A DNA stretch of 38,572 bases from JAFGLY01 sp041309225 (lineage in GTDB: Bacteria > Myxococcota_A > UBA796 > JAFGLY01). Where the stretch lies: positions 1-38,572 of the forward strand of contig JBFYZZ010000077.1 of the NCBI GenBank assembly GCA_041309225.1, written 5' to 3'. Shown piece after piece: positions 7,675 through 16,585 of this stretch. The notes under the pieces were generated by a model. It saw nothing but the letters and a program-made list of their open reading frames with translations, did not search any database and had not been told where the DNA came from. The position numbers were made by a program, and so were the translations under genes. The stretch's first letter is position 1. Each line of letters begins with the position of its first letter.

Positions 7675-8386
7675 TCCGCTCGGCGGCGTTGACCGCGAAG
7701 GCCTGCCCCTTGATGCCGCGGGCCTCCTCGCCGGCCAGCCAGACACAGGCCTCGGCCACGGCGTCGGGATCCGCGAGGCGGATGGGACGCGGGCGGGGCT
7801 CGGACTCCTTGCCTTCCTCGGGAGGCCGTTCGACGGCAGCTTCGATCTCGGGCCCGACGATCACCCAGGGACAGACCACGTTGACGTTGATGCCCTGGCC
7901 CCCGACCTCCTCGGCCAGGGCCCGGCTGAACCCGACCAGGCCGTGCATGGCGGTGCTGTAGCCGACCATGAAGCGGTAGCCCCGCAGACCTGCGGTGCTG
8001 GCGACGTTGATGATGCAGCCCTGCCCCTTGCGGATCATGTGGGGCAGCACCTTGAGCGAGCACAGGTACGCGCCGGTGAGGTTGATCTTGAGGATCTCCT
8101 CCCAGGTGCGGACGTTGGTCGAGGTGAGCGCCGCGATCTTCTGCATCTCGGCGGTGTTGACAAGCACCTCGGCCGGGCCGGCGGCCATGAAGGCAGCCTC
8201 CACGCTGGCCGGGTCGCCGACGTCGATCCGCACCGGGCGACCCCCGATCTCCTCGGCGAGCGTCTCCACCTCCCGGGTGGCGCGCGCCATCACGGTGACC
8301 CGATCCCCGAGCGCAGCGAAGCGCCGGGCCACGGCCATGCCGATGGAACCCACGCCGTCCGTGACGATCACATGACGCCTGGCCAT
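7652..8386 (-). CDS. SDR-family protein with degenerate catalytic motifs
   Basis: 244 aa from ATG 8384-8386, with AGGAGG-like sequence upstream. The fold is clearly a short-chain dehydrogenase/reductase: an N-terminal Rossmann strand (HVIVTDGVGSIGMAVARRF), RIDVGDPASVEAAF, LKINLTGAYLCS, IINVASTAGLRG, and a terminal INVNVVCPWVIVGPEI segment. The hallmark motifs are altered. The cofactor motif TGxxxGxG reads TDGVGSIG, NNAG reads NTAE, and the catalytic YxxxK reads YSTAM, so Lys is replaced by Met. The Ser of the active site (VAS) and the Tyr remain. Loss of the Lys normally abolishes SDR catalysis, so this may be a pseudo-enzyme with a binding or regulatory role. A canonical SDR gene lies immediately upstream on the same strand, 58 bases away. 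Substrate unknown. Confidence 0.8.
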   Translation of the reverse strand: MARRHVIVTDGVGSIGMAVARRFAALGDRVTVMARATREVETLAEEIGGRPVRIDVGDPASVEAAFMAAGPAEVLVNTAEMQKIAALTSTNVRTWEEILKINLTGAYLCSLKVLPHMIRKGQGCIINVASTAGLRGYRFMVGYSTAMHGLVGFSRALAEEVGGQGINVNVVCPWVIVGPEIEAAVERPPEEGKESEPRPRPIRLADPDAVAEACVWLAGEEARGIKGQAFAVNAAERITLSPPV

Positions 8387-8444
8387 CGTTCCTCCTGGAC
8401 GGAGATCGAGGTGGCGTCTTAGTGCCCCTCCCGGGGGGGGTTTG
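8387..8444 (-). promoter_or_regulatory. Short gap between the two SDR genes, hairpin-like C/G tract
   Basis: The minus strand carries TTGACA (8448-8443, overlapping the upstream stop codon), then a C-run/GGGAGGGG tract able to fold back on itself, then TAAGAC (8421-8416). The 21-base distance is long for a sigma-70 promoter, so this is only a possible internal promoter or weak terminator. Confidence 0.2.
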
Positions 8445-9221
8445 TCAAGTCGGCGGCCGCTCGGGCCGCCGGGGGGGAGGAAGCAGGATCCGGATGAGAC
8501 GGTCGTAGATCCCGCGCGGGAGCAGGCGGGCAAAGGCCACCGCCAGGGCGAGGGGCCAGGGGAAGGCGATCCGGGAACGACCGCGCTCCAGGCCGTCCGC
8601 GACGTGCCGGGCGGCCTGGGCCGGAGTCAGCCGGAAGGGCGTGGGGAATCGCGCTCCCGCGAGGAGCGCGGTGTCCATGAAGCCCGGCAGCACCGTGGTG
8701 ACGGTCACGCCCCGGGATCGGGCCTGGAGGCGCAGACAGTCCATGAACCGCGTGACGGCGGCCTTGCCGGCCACGTAGGGCCCACCGACGGGCAGACCCA
8801 CCTCGCCGGCCAGGGAGGAGACCGCGGCCACGTGGCCGGTCCCGCGTGCCAGCATGTCGGGGAGGACGGCCGTCACGGCATGGACCACGCCCTCCACGTT
8901 CACGCGGAGGGTCCAGATGGTGTCGTCCGCGCCGAGCCGGCCGAGCCCGGAGAAGGAGCCCGTCCCGGCGTTGGCCACCATCAGATCGCACGGGCCGAGC
9001 GCCCGCTCGATGCCGTGGACCGCGCTGGCGAGCGCCGGGCCGTCGGTCACGTCTGCGGCGGCCCACGCTGCCCGTTCGCCGAGCTCTCCGACGATGGACG
9101 CGAGCCGGTCCGCGCGGCGGGCGATCAAGCCCACCCGCCAGCCCCGCCGGTGCAGCTCGCGGGCGAGCGCCTCGCCCAGGCCCGAGGAGGCCCCCGTGAC
9201 GATGGCGAGGCGGCTGCCCAT
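8445..9221 (-). CDS. Short-chain dehydrogenase/reductase, canonical
   Basis: 258 aa from ATG 9219-9221; a TTG at 9242 would add seven residues (MRVSGWP), but the Rossmann strand begins right after the ATG (MGSRLAIVTG). All SDR hallmarks are present: TGASSGLG for cofactor binding, ADVTD, VANAG, the catalytic Ser in AAVSSLAG, and YVAGK with Tyr and Lys. An Arg in the loop after the second strand (IARRADRL) suggests NADPH preference. The C-terminal ~50 residues after DTALLAG contain a hydrophobic stretch (PLALAVAFARLLPRG) that may contact the membrane, as in SDRs acting on lipids or retinoids. The substrate cannot be told. The neighbouring SDR downstream is degenerate, so the two may act as a pair. 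Confidence 0.85.
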   Translation of the reverse strand: MGSRLAIVTGASSGLGEALARELHRRGWRVGLIARRADRLASIVGELGERAAWAAADVTDGPALASAVHGIERALGPCDLMVANAGTGSFSGLGRLGADDTIWTLRVNVEGVVHAVTAVLPDMLARGTGHVAAVSSLAGEVGLPVGGPYVAGKAAVTRFMDCLRLQARSRGVTVTTVLPGFMDTALLAGARFPTPFRLTPAQAARHVADGLERGRSRIAFPWPLALAVAFARLLPRGIYDRLIRILLPPPRRPERPPT

Positions 9222-9257
9222 GGGCCACCCGCTAACGCGCAACGGCCGGGGCGGAGC

Positions 9258-11084
9258 TCATCCGGTCGCGTCGAAGCGGCAGCACACGCGGCCCGTGTCC
9301 TCCCCGACCTGGACCGCCACCACCCCCTCGCCGAGCGAGAGGGCGGTGAGCAGCGGCACGCCGGCCCCGGGCACCAGGGCCACGCGGTCGAGGTCCTCCC
9401 CGGTCTCGGCGGCCACCCGGAAGGCCTGGCCTCCGGGCAGCCAGGACACCCAGAGCCCCATGGGCTCGAGGGGCCCGTCGCCCTCGCGGCTGCAGGCCAT
9501 GAGCACGCGGCCGCCTGTCCCCAGGGCATCCACCGAGCCGACCGTGTGGTCGGGCAGGACGCGCACGACCTCGGGGGCCCGCCCTTCGCTCGACCAGCAC
9601 AGGTTGAGCCCCTTCTGGGACGGCAGCGTCCAGGCCAGGAACACCCCGTTCGGGGTGTGGCAGGCCGCGGCGTCGCGCCCCGGGAAGCCCTCGGGGGCGG
9701 TGACCGGCCGGCCGAGGCCCGCGGGTGTGACCGGGACGACCACCCCGCCCTTGCACAGGACGACCGGCTGGCTGCGTCCGACGAACCCGCGCGCCGTGGG
9801 AATGCGCTGCTCGGCGACGAGCTCGAAGGCCGTCCCGGCGTACCTGTGGAGGTAGAAGGTCGGGCCCCTCCGCGAGAGCCCGGCCACGAGGAACCCGTTG
9901 GGCTCGGGGAGGAACACGGGCTGGACGGCCGGCACGTAGTCGAACGCCACCGTCCGGGTCTCGCCCAGATCGCACAGGGGGCTCAAGGGGGTGATGCGAC
10001 AGGCCAGGCCGCCGGGCCGCTCCACGAAGAGCAGGGCCACGAACCCGATCTCCGCCGGGAGCAGCGCCCGGGCCACCGCGGCCTCGGCGGGGTCCGGGAG
10101 CACCGGGGCCACGCCGTCCCAGGCGCCGTCGAGCGCACAGACCGCCACCCGGAGGCGCGACGGGCCTCCCTCCGCCCGCGGGTTCTCCCACAGGAGGCCG
10201 AGGATGCCGTCGGACACACAGGCACGGACGTCGTCGAACCGGGTGACCCCGCCCGGCTCCTCGGCGCACGCCACGGCGGCGGGGGCCTCCTCCACCGTGC
10301 GGACGGCGCCCTGGAGGTCCGCGCCGGTGAGGTCGGCTCCGTCGAGGTTCGCCCCCTGGAGGGAGGCGTCCCGGAGCACGGCTCGGGCGAGGCAGGCCCC
10401 GGCGAGGTCGGCGCGGGTCAGATCGACGCCGGCCAGGTCCGCCCCCGTGAGATCGGCCCCGGTGAGATCGGCGCAGCGCAGGACGGCACCGGCGAGTACG
10501 GCCTCGCGCAGGCTGGCGCCGGCCAGGCGGGCCGAGGTGAAGTCGGCTCCGGCCGCCTGCACCCCGTCGAGGACGGCTTTGGAGAGGACCGCTTCCCGGG
10601 CCTTGCAGCGCGGGAGCCGGGCGCCGGCCAGCCGGGCGCGGCCCAGGTGGGCGCCGGTGAGATCGGCGTCGGGCAGGTCGACGCCCTTGAGCTCCGCGTC
10701 CTTCAGCCGGGCCTGGGCGAGGACCACCGCCTGGCCGTGGGCTCCCGAGAGGTCGCAGCCGGAGAGGTCGGCCCGGGTGAGGTCGGCACCGTCGAGGCGG
10801 GCGTCACCCAGAAACGCGCCCCCGAACCGGGCCCGGAGCGCGAGCGCGCCGGAGAGGTCCACGGCGGTGAGGTCCGCGTCCGTGAGGTTGGCCTGGACGA
10901 GGACCGCGGTGGCGAGGTCCGCACCCGACAGGTCGGCCTTCTCGAGGTTGGCTCCGGAGAGATCCACACCTCTCAAGCACAGTCCGGCGAGATCGGCGGC
11001 GAAGAGGTCCGGGGCGGCGTGCCGGCCCCTGGCGGCGTTGAAGCCGGCCACGTCCTGGGCGCGCAGGAGGTCGAGGAGCGGCAT
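9258..11084 (-). CDS. Pentapeptide-repeat protein with C-terminal propeller-like domain
   Basis: 608 aa from ATG 11082-11084. Residues ~27-261 are a run of roughly 45-50 pentapeptide repeats of the A(D/N)LxX type (ADLSGADLATAVL, ADLTGADLTGADL), with short breaks near GALALRARF and SGAHGQAVV. Such arrays fold as a right-handed quadrilateral beta-helix. The remaining ~340 residues are not pentapeptides; they show repeated hydrophobic strands with aromatic or Gly-rich turns (NGFLVAGLSRRGPTFYL, NGVFLAWTLPSQKGLNLCW, GGRVLMACSREG), suggesting a beta-propeller, though no named family is recognisable. There is no signal peptide or membrane segment, so the protein is probably cytoplasmic. TAGACT (minus strand, 11097-11092) lies 7 bases before the ATG, which may make the mRNA leaderless. 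Divergent from a MopE/VCBS lipoprotein gene. Function unknown; resemblance to gyrase-protecting (Qnr-like) proteins is only in the repeat. Confidence 0.8.
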   Translation of the reverse strand: MPLLDLLRAQDVAGFNAARGRHAAPDLFAADLAGLCLRGVDLSGANLEKADLSGADLATAVLVQANLTDADLTAVDLSGALALRARFGGAFLGDARLDGADLTRADLSGCDLSGAHGQAVVLAQARLKDAELKGVDLPDADLTGAHLGRARLAGARLPRCKAREAVLSKAVLDGVQAAGADFTSARLAGASLREAVLAGAVLRCADLTGADLTGADLAGVDLTRADLAGACLARAVLRDASLQGANLDGADLTGADLQGAVRTVEEAPAAVACAEEPGGVTRFDDVRACVSDGILGLLWENPRAEGGPSRLRVAVCALDGAWDGVAPVLPDPAEAAVARALLPAEIGFVALLFVERPGGLACRITPLSPLCDLGETRTVAFDYVPAVQPVFLPEPNGFLVAGLSRRGPTFYLHRYAGTAFELVAEQRIPTARGFVGRSQPVVLCKGGVVVPVTPAGLGRPVTAPEGFPGRDAAACHTPNGVFLAWTLPSQKGLNLCWSSEGRAPEVVRVLPDHTVGSVDALGTGGRVLMACSREGDGPLEPMGLWVSWLPGGQAFRVAAETGEDLDRVALVPGAGVPLLTALSLGEGVVAVQVGEDTGRVCCRFDATG

Positions 11085-11091
11085 GCCGGGC

Positions 11092-11097
11092 AGTCTA
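11092..11097 (-). promoter_or_regulatory. -10-like element directly before the pentapeptide-repeat gene
   Basis: TAGACT on the minus strand, seven bases before the ATG. No convincing -35 box. If used, the transcript would begin at or next to the start codon. Confidence 0.3.
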
Positions 11098-11234
11098 CCC
11101 GAACTCGGTCCGCAGGGAACGGCACGGGTTGTCAACGTTCGGTCTGGACCCGCACCGCCCGTGAGGCCCCCTGGCCTGCGGGCCGCGCGTTGAAGGAGCC
11201 TCGCCATCGTGTGAACCTGCAGGTGGAGGTCCGC

Positions 11235-13235
11235 ATGTCGCTCCGCCTCGCCCCCCTGCTGGCATTCGTATGGATGCCCGTCTCCTGCGACCACGGGGCG
11301 ACGCCCGACGACACGGGGTGGGTCGACGGCGACGGGGACGGCTGGCCCGCGAACCAGGACTGCGACGACGCCACCGCGAGCACCCACCCGGGCGCCTACG
11401 AGGCCTGCGACGGGATCGACAACGACTGCGACGGCTACACCGATCACGACGATCCCCAGTTCGACGGCGGGACGTGGTACGCGGACGCCGACGGTGACGG
11501 GTGGGGCGCGGGCGATCCGCTGTGCGCGGGGGGTCAGGGCACGTCCGCGGTACCGGGCGACTGCGACGACGGGGACCCTCAGGTGAGCCCCGGGGCGCGA
11601 GAGGTCTGCAACGGCCTCGACGACGACTGCGACACCCGGGTCGACGAGGCCGACGACTCGCTCGACCTCTCCACCCTCTCCACGTGGTGGCCGGACCTCG
11701 ACGGCGACGGGTACGGCGTCGAGCGGGATCCGGTGGAGGCCTGCGTGCGCCCCGTGGGCACGGCGGCGGCGGTGGGCGACTGCGACGACGGCGATCCCAG
11801 CGCATACCCCGGATCCCATGCCACCGAGACCCCGGGCGACGGGGTGGACCAGGACTGCGACGGCCTCGACGCCTGTACGGATCTCGACTGCGACGGCTGG
11901 ACCGACGTCGTGCTCCCCGGCTGGGGTTCCGGCGGCGATCCGGCGTGGGACCTCGCGGACGACATCGCCGCCGCTCCGCCCGCACCGAGCCCCCTCGTCC
12001 CCGACGCGGGGACCGCCGTCTACCGCTGCGAGGACGGCGAGTGTGCGCTGGAGGACCTGCTCCTGCTCGAGGAGACCGGGGCGTCCTCGGCCCTGGCGGA
12101 GGACCTCGACGGCGATGGTTACCTCGACCTCGCGGTCGGGATCTACGACCATCGGGGTACGCCGGAGGGCCGGTCCCGCGTATGGTGGGGCGGCCCGGGC
12201 GGCTTCGATCCCACGTCGCGCTCGATGCTCGAGGCGTACGGCGTGCGGCGCCTCGTGGCCGCCGACCTGGACCACGACGGCTGGATGGATCTCGTGGCCG
12301 CGGTGGCGCGGCGGAACGACGACTCCTGGGAGGCCTCCTCGGTGGTCTGGTGGGGCTCCCCCTCGGGTCCGGCCGACGCCACCCGCCTCTCGACGCCCGG
12401 TGCCCAGGACGTCGCGGTGGCCGATCTCGACGGCGACGGCGACCTGGACCTCGCCTTCGCCTGCGCGCGCGACGACACCTCCTTCTCCATCGACTCCTAC
12501 GTGTACTGGAACGAACGGGGGTTCTCCTCCTCGGACGTCACCGCCCTCCCGACCGTCGGGGCCTCGCGGGTGCTGGCGGAGGACCTCGACGCCGACGGCG
12601 ACACGGACCTCTTCTTCGTCGCCTTCCGGGGTGCCCGTACCTTCCGGAACGACTCCTCGATCTACTGGAACGAGTCCGGGGCCTTCCAGGATGCTTCGCG
12701 CACCGCCCTGTACGCGCAGGGCGGGCTGGACGCCGTCGCTGAGGATCTCGACCGCGACGGCTGGCTCGACCTCCTGGTCGTCCATTGGAGGAGCGACGCG
12801 GGCTACCAGGTCGACTCCCGCATCTGGTGGGGGTCCAACTCGGGCTTCGATCCCACGGGAGGCACCGCGGTCGCCTCGGACGGCGCCGCGGGCGTGGCGG
12901 TGGCGGATCTGAACGGCGACGGGTGGCTCGACTTCGCCATCGCCCAGACACGCGACAACAGCGGTCCCATGCCCTCCTCCGTCGTCTTCTGGGCCCAGCC
13001 CGGAGCCCCGCGGGGCTACACCACCACCACCGTCCCCGTCTCGGGCGCCACCGGGGTCCTTGCACGCGACATCGACGGCGACGGCTGGGTGGACCTCGTC
13101 TTCAGCGGAGGTGGCTCGGCCGACGCACCGGCCACGCTGCCCGCAGTGGTCTGGAACGAGGGCGGCGTCCTGGGGGATCCCGAGGCGCTCGACGCCACGG
13201 GCAGCCTCGCCGCTCCCATCGCCGTGGGTCCCTGA
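11235..13235 (+). CDS. Lipoprotein with MopE-type motifs and seven VCBS/FG-GAP repeats
   Basis: 666 aa from ATG 11235, with GGAGG five bases upstream. The signal peptide ends at Cys18 (WMPVSC), a slightly unusual lipobox, followed by DDTGWVDGDGDGW. Three MopE-type metal-binding units follow (residues ~30-215): DCDDATASTHPGAYEACDG, DCDDGDPQVSPGAREVCNG, DCDDGDPSAYPGS, each ending in a D-x-DCD motif. Residues ~285-660 hold seven VCBS-type repeats with Asp-rich loops: DLDGDGYLDLAVG, DLDHDGWMDLVAA, DLDGDGDLDLAFA, DLDADGDTDLFFV, DLDRDGWLDLLVV, DLNGDGWLDFAIA, DIDGDGWVDLVFS. Between loops a WWG or YWNE motif recurs. A seven-bladed Ca-binding propeller on the envelope is likely. It shares its plan with the lipoprotein at 3439 but has longer blades. 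A hairpin follows the stop codon. Confidence 0.85.
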   Translation: MSLRLAPLLAFVWMPVSCDHGATPDDTGWVDGDGDGWPANQDCDDATASTHPGAYEACDGIDNDCDGYTDHDDPQFDGGTWYADADGDGWGAGDPLCAGGQGTSAVPGDCDDGDPQVSPGAREVCNGLDDDCDTRVDEADDSLDLSTLSTWWPDLDGDGYGVERDPVEACVRPVGTAAAVGDCDDGDPSAYPGSHATETPGDGVDQDCDGLDACTDLDCDGWTDVVLPGWGSGGDPAWDLADDIAAAPPAPSPLVPDAGTAVYRCEDGECALEDLLLLEETGASSALAEDLDGDGYLDLAVGIYDHRGTPEGRSRVWWGGPGGFDPTSRSMLEAYGVRRLVAADLDHDGWMDLVAAVARRNDDSWEASSVVWWGSPSGPADATRLSTPGAQDVAVADLDGDGDLDLAFACARDDTSFSIDSYVYWNERGFSSSDVTALPTVGASRVLAEDLDADGDTDLFFVAFRGARTFRNDSSIYWNESGAFQDASRTALYAQGGLDAVAEDLDRDGWLDLLVVHWRSDAGYQVDSRIWWGSNSGFDPTGGTAVASDGAAGVAVADLNGDGWLDFAIAQTRDNSGPMPSSVVFWAQPGAPRGYTTTTVPVSGATGVLARDIDGDGWVDLVFSGGGSADAPATLPAVVWNEGGVLGDPEALDATGSLAAPIAVGP

Positions 13236-13239
13236 ACCC

Positions 13240-13284
13240 CCGCCCTCGGGCCGCTGGTCGCGGGTCCGGCCCGGGTTAGGGCGG
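13240..13284 (+). terminator. Strong hairpin after the MopE/VCBS lipoprotein gene
   Basis: CCGCCCT (13240-13246) pairs with AGGGCGG (13278-13284), and CGGGCC (13247-13252) with GGCCCG (13268-13273), with a 4-base bulge GGTT and a 15-base loop. It begins 4 bases after the stop. There is no T tract, so intrinsic termination is uncertain. Confidence 0.5.
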
Positions 13285-13303
13285 AGCATCCCCAGGTGGT
13301 TCC

Positions 13304-13987
13304 ATGCTCCTCGGCATCTACCTCGGCGCACTCGCGCTGGGCGGTATCCTCATCGGGGCCTCCATCCTCTTCGGGGGCCACGACGCCGACCACGACGCGG
13401 GTGCCGACCACGACGCGGGTGCCGACCACGACGGGGGAGCGGAGGCCGGAGGCCATGGAGACGGAGGTCACGGGGAGGCGGCCCACGAGGCCGCCACCTG
13501 GGCCCTCACCCACGCCGGTCACCACGCGCTCGACAAGGCCGGCCCCCATGCGTCCGCCAGCTCGGCCTGGCTCCCCTTCCTCTCCCTCAGGTTCTGGACC
13601 TTCGGGCTCGCGTCCTTCGGCCTCACCGGCGCCCTGCTGTACGCGCTCTGGAGCGCGTCGGCCGTCTCCCTGGCCTTCGCGGTCCCCATGGGCCTGGGCA
13701 TCGGCACAGGCGCCGCCGCCCTGTTCCGGTGGCTGCAGCGCGCCGCAAGCGGCGGTCCCACACCCGTGACCGCGCTGCGCGGCCTCGAGGGCATCCTGCT
13801 TCTCCCCGCGGGCGCGGGCCGCATGGGCAAGGTCCGGCTCCACGTGGCCGGCCAGTACCTGGACCTGCCCGCCACCTCGCGGGATCCCGACCTCCTGCCG
13901 CTCCACGCCCGGGTGATCGTCGTCGACGTGGTGGACGGCACCGCGGACGTCACGGCGGTGCTGCCCGGCGAACCGTCGGATCCCTAG
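13304..13987 (+). CDS. NfeD-like membrane protein with His/Asp-rich loop
   Basis: 227 aa from ATG 13304, with AGGTGG five bases upstream. Residues 1-24 form a membrane helix. Residues ~25-65 are a His/Asp/Gly-rich segment (GGHDADHDAGADHDAGAD, GGHGDGGHGEAAHE), and further His residues follow to ~85. Two more membrane helices cover ~98-146. The C-terminal ~80 residues (VTALRGLEGILLLPAG, GKVRLHVAGQYLDLPAT, VIVVDVVDGTADVTAVLP) look like the OB-fold of NfeD-type proteins. Members of this group are encoded next to flotillins and act in membrane microdomains; here two flotillin genes follow directly. The His/Asp segment could bind metal ions and is partly made by an 18-bp tandem repeat. First gene of an apparent operon running to HflX. 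Confidence 0.75.
   Translation: MLLGIYLGALALGGILIGASILFGGHDADHDAGADHDAGADHDGGAEAGGHGDGGHGEAAHEAATWALTHAGHHALDKAGPHASASSAWLPFLSLRFWTFGLASFGLTGALLYALWSASAVSLAFAVPMGLGIGTGAAALFRWLQRAASGGPTPVTALRGLEGILLLPAGAGRMGKVRLHVAGQYLDLPATSRDPDLLPLHARVIVVDVVDGTADVTAVLPGEPSDP
13388..13435 (+). repeat. 18-bp tandem repeat coding for DHDAGA units
   Basis: Two full copies (13388-13405, 13406-13423) and a two-thirds copy (13424-13435) encode DHDAGA, DHDAGA, DHDG. Length may vary between strains by replication slippage. Confidence 0.7.
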
Positions 13988-14015
13988 CCCCTCGTCTCCG
14001 TGTTCCGGAGGACCC

Positions 14016-15280
14016 ATGCTCGAATCCATCCTCTCCTTCACCTGCCTGGGCGCGGCCGGCGGTTTCCTGCTGCTCGTCGGTCTCATGGTGATGCGGGCGT
14101 TCCTCTACGTGGCGCGTCCCAACGAGGTGCTCGTGGTCTCCGGGCGCGGCACCACCGGCATCGAGGGCGAGAAGCGCGCCTCCCAGGCGGTCTTCATGGG
14201 CCGCGTCTGGCGGAAGCCCTTCCTCGAGAAGGTGGACCGCATGGACCTCACCACGAACCCCGTCGAGATCGTGACCACCAACGCCTACTCCAAGGGCGGG
14301 ATCCCGCTCACGGTCCACGCGGTGGCCAACGTCAAGATCACCTCAGATCCGGCGCTCGTGATGAACGCCGTGGAGCGGTTCCTGGGCCGGGACGTGGCCG
14401 AGATCCAGCGGGTGGCCAAGGAGACCCTGGAGGGTCACCTGCGCGGCGTGCTGGCACGCCTCACGCCCGAGGAGGTCAACGAGGACCGCCTCAAGTTCGC
14501 GGACACCCTCATCGACGAGTCCGAGGACGACTTCGACAAGCTCGGGCTCCACCTCGACACCCTCAAGATCCTCAACGTCTCCGACGACGTGAACTACCTC
14601 GATTCCATCGGGCGCCAGCGGATCGCCAACGTCATCCGCGACGCCGAGATCGCCGAGTCCGACGCCCGAGCCGACGCCGAGCGGGCGGAGGCCGCCTCCA
14701 ACCAGCTGGGCCGGGTGGCGGGCGAGACCGCCGAGACGGCCATCGTTCGCCAGGCCAACAGCCTGCGCCAGTTCAAGGGTGAGCAGGAGGCCCGGGCCGC
14801 CTCGGAGGAGGAGCGGACCATCCAGCTGGTGGCCCAGGCGCGTGCCGAGGCCGAGGTGATCCTCCAGGAGATCCGCCAGAAGGTGGAGCAGACGCGTCTC
14901 CTGGCCGAGGTCGTCCTCCCGGCCCAGGCGCGGCAGCAGGGCGATACGCTCCACGCCCGCGCGCTGGCCGCCCCCATCGCCGAGAACGGGCGCGCCCTCG
15001 CCCAGACGCTCACGCTCCTCACCGGGGCCTGGAAGAAGGCAGGCAGCGACGCCAAGGACGTGTTCCTCATCCAGCAGGTGGAGAAGATCCTCGCCATGGT
15101 GGTGGCCCGCGTGAAGGAGGTGGAGGTCGGCGAGGTCGTCCTCCTGGACGACGGCGACGGCACCGCCCTGCCCTCCTACGTGGCCGCCTACCCGGCCACC
15201 GTGACGCGCATCCTGAAGGAGATCCGGGAGGCCACCGGGATCGACGTGCCGGGTGCCCTGGCTCCGAAGGGGGTGAAGTG

Positions 15281-15281
<1 letters not shown>
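14016..15281 (+). CDS. Flotillin-like SPFH/Band 7 protein
   Basis: 421 aa from ATG 14016, with GGAGG four bases upstream. An N-terminal hydrophobic segment (residues ~8-27) anchors the protein, then the SPFH domain starts with YVARPNEVLVVSGRG and continues through KVDRMDLTTNPVEI and NAYSKGGIPLTVHAVANVKI. VAEIQRVAKETLEGHLRG and LTPEEVNEDRLKF are typical of flotillins. Residues ~205-310 are rich in Ala, Glu, Arg and Gln and should form a coiled coil for oligomerisation, followed by a helical tail. Flotillins scaffold membrane microdomains. The gene sits 28 bases after the NfeD-like gene and overlaps the next flotillin gene. The two flotillins are clearly homologous but differ in the coiled-coil and C-terminal parts, which suggests hetero-oligomers. 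Confidence 0.88.
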
Positions 15282-16567
<1,286 letters not shown>

Positions 16568-16585
16568 GGTCGCCCGGAGCCCGCC

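Noticed and set aside
10300..10970. Repetitive 15-base pattern considered as a minisatellite
   Set aside because: It is the coding signature of pentapeptide repeats on the minus strand.
11128..11136. GTTGTCAAC palindrome in the gap between the pentapeptide and VCBS genes
   Set aside because: Only nine bases; not extended by further symmetry, so not supportable as an operator.
8442..11234. In-frame open upstream extension of the MopE/VCBS gene
   Set aside because: It is the antisense of the SDR and pentapeptide genes; the real start is ATG 11235 with GGAGG and a lipoprotein signal peptide.
11085..13331. Open upstream extension of the pentapeptide-repeat frame
   Set aside because: Antisense of the VCBS lipoprotein gene; repeats begin only after ATG 11084.
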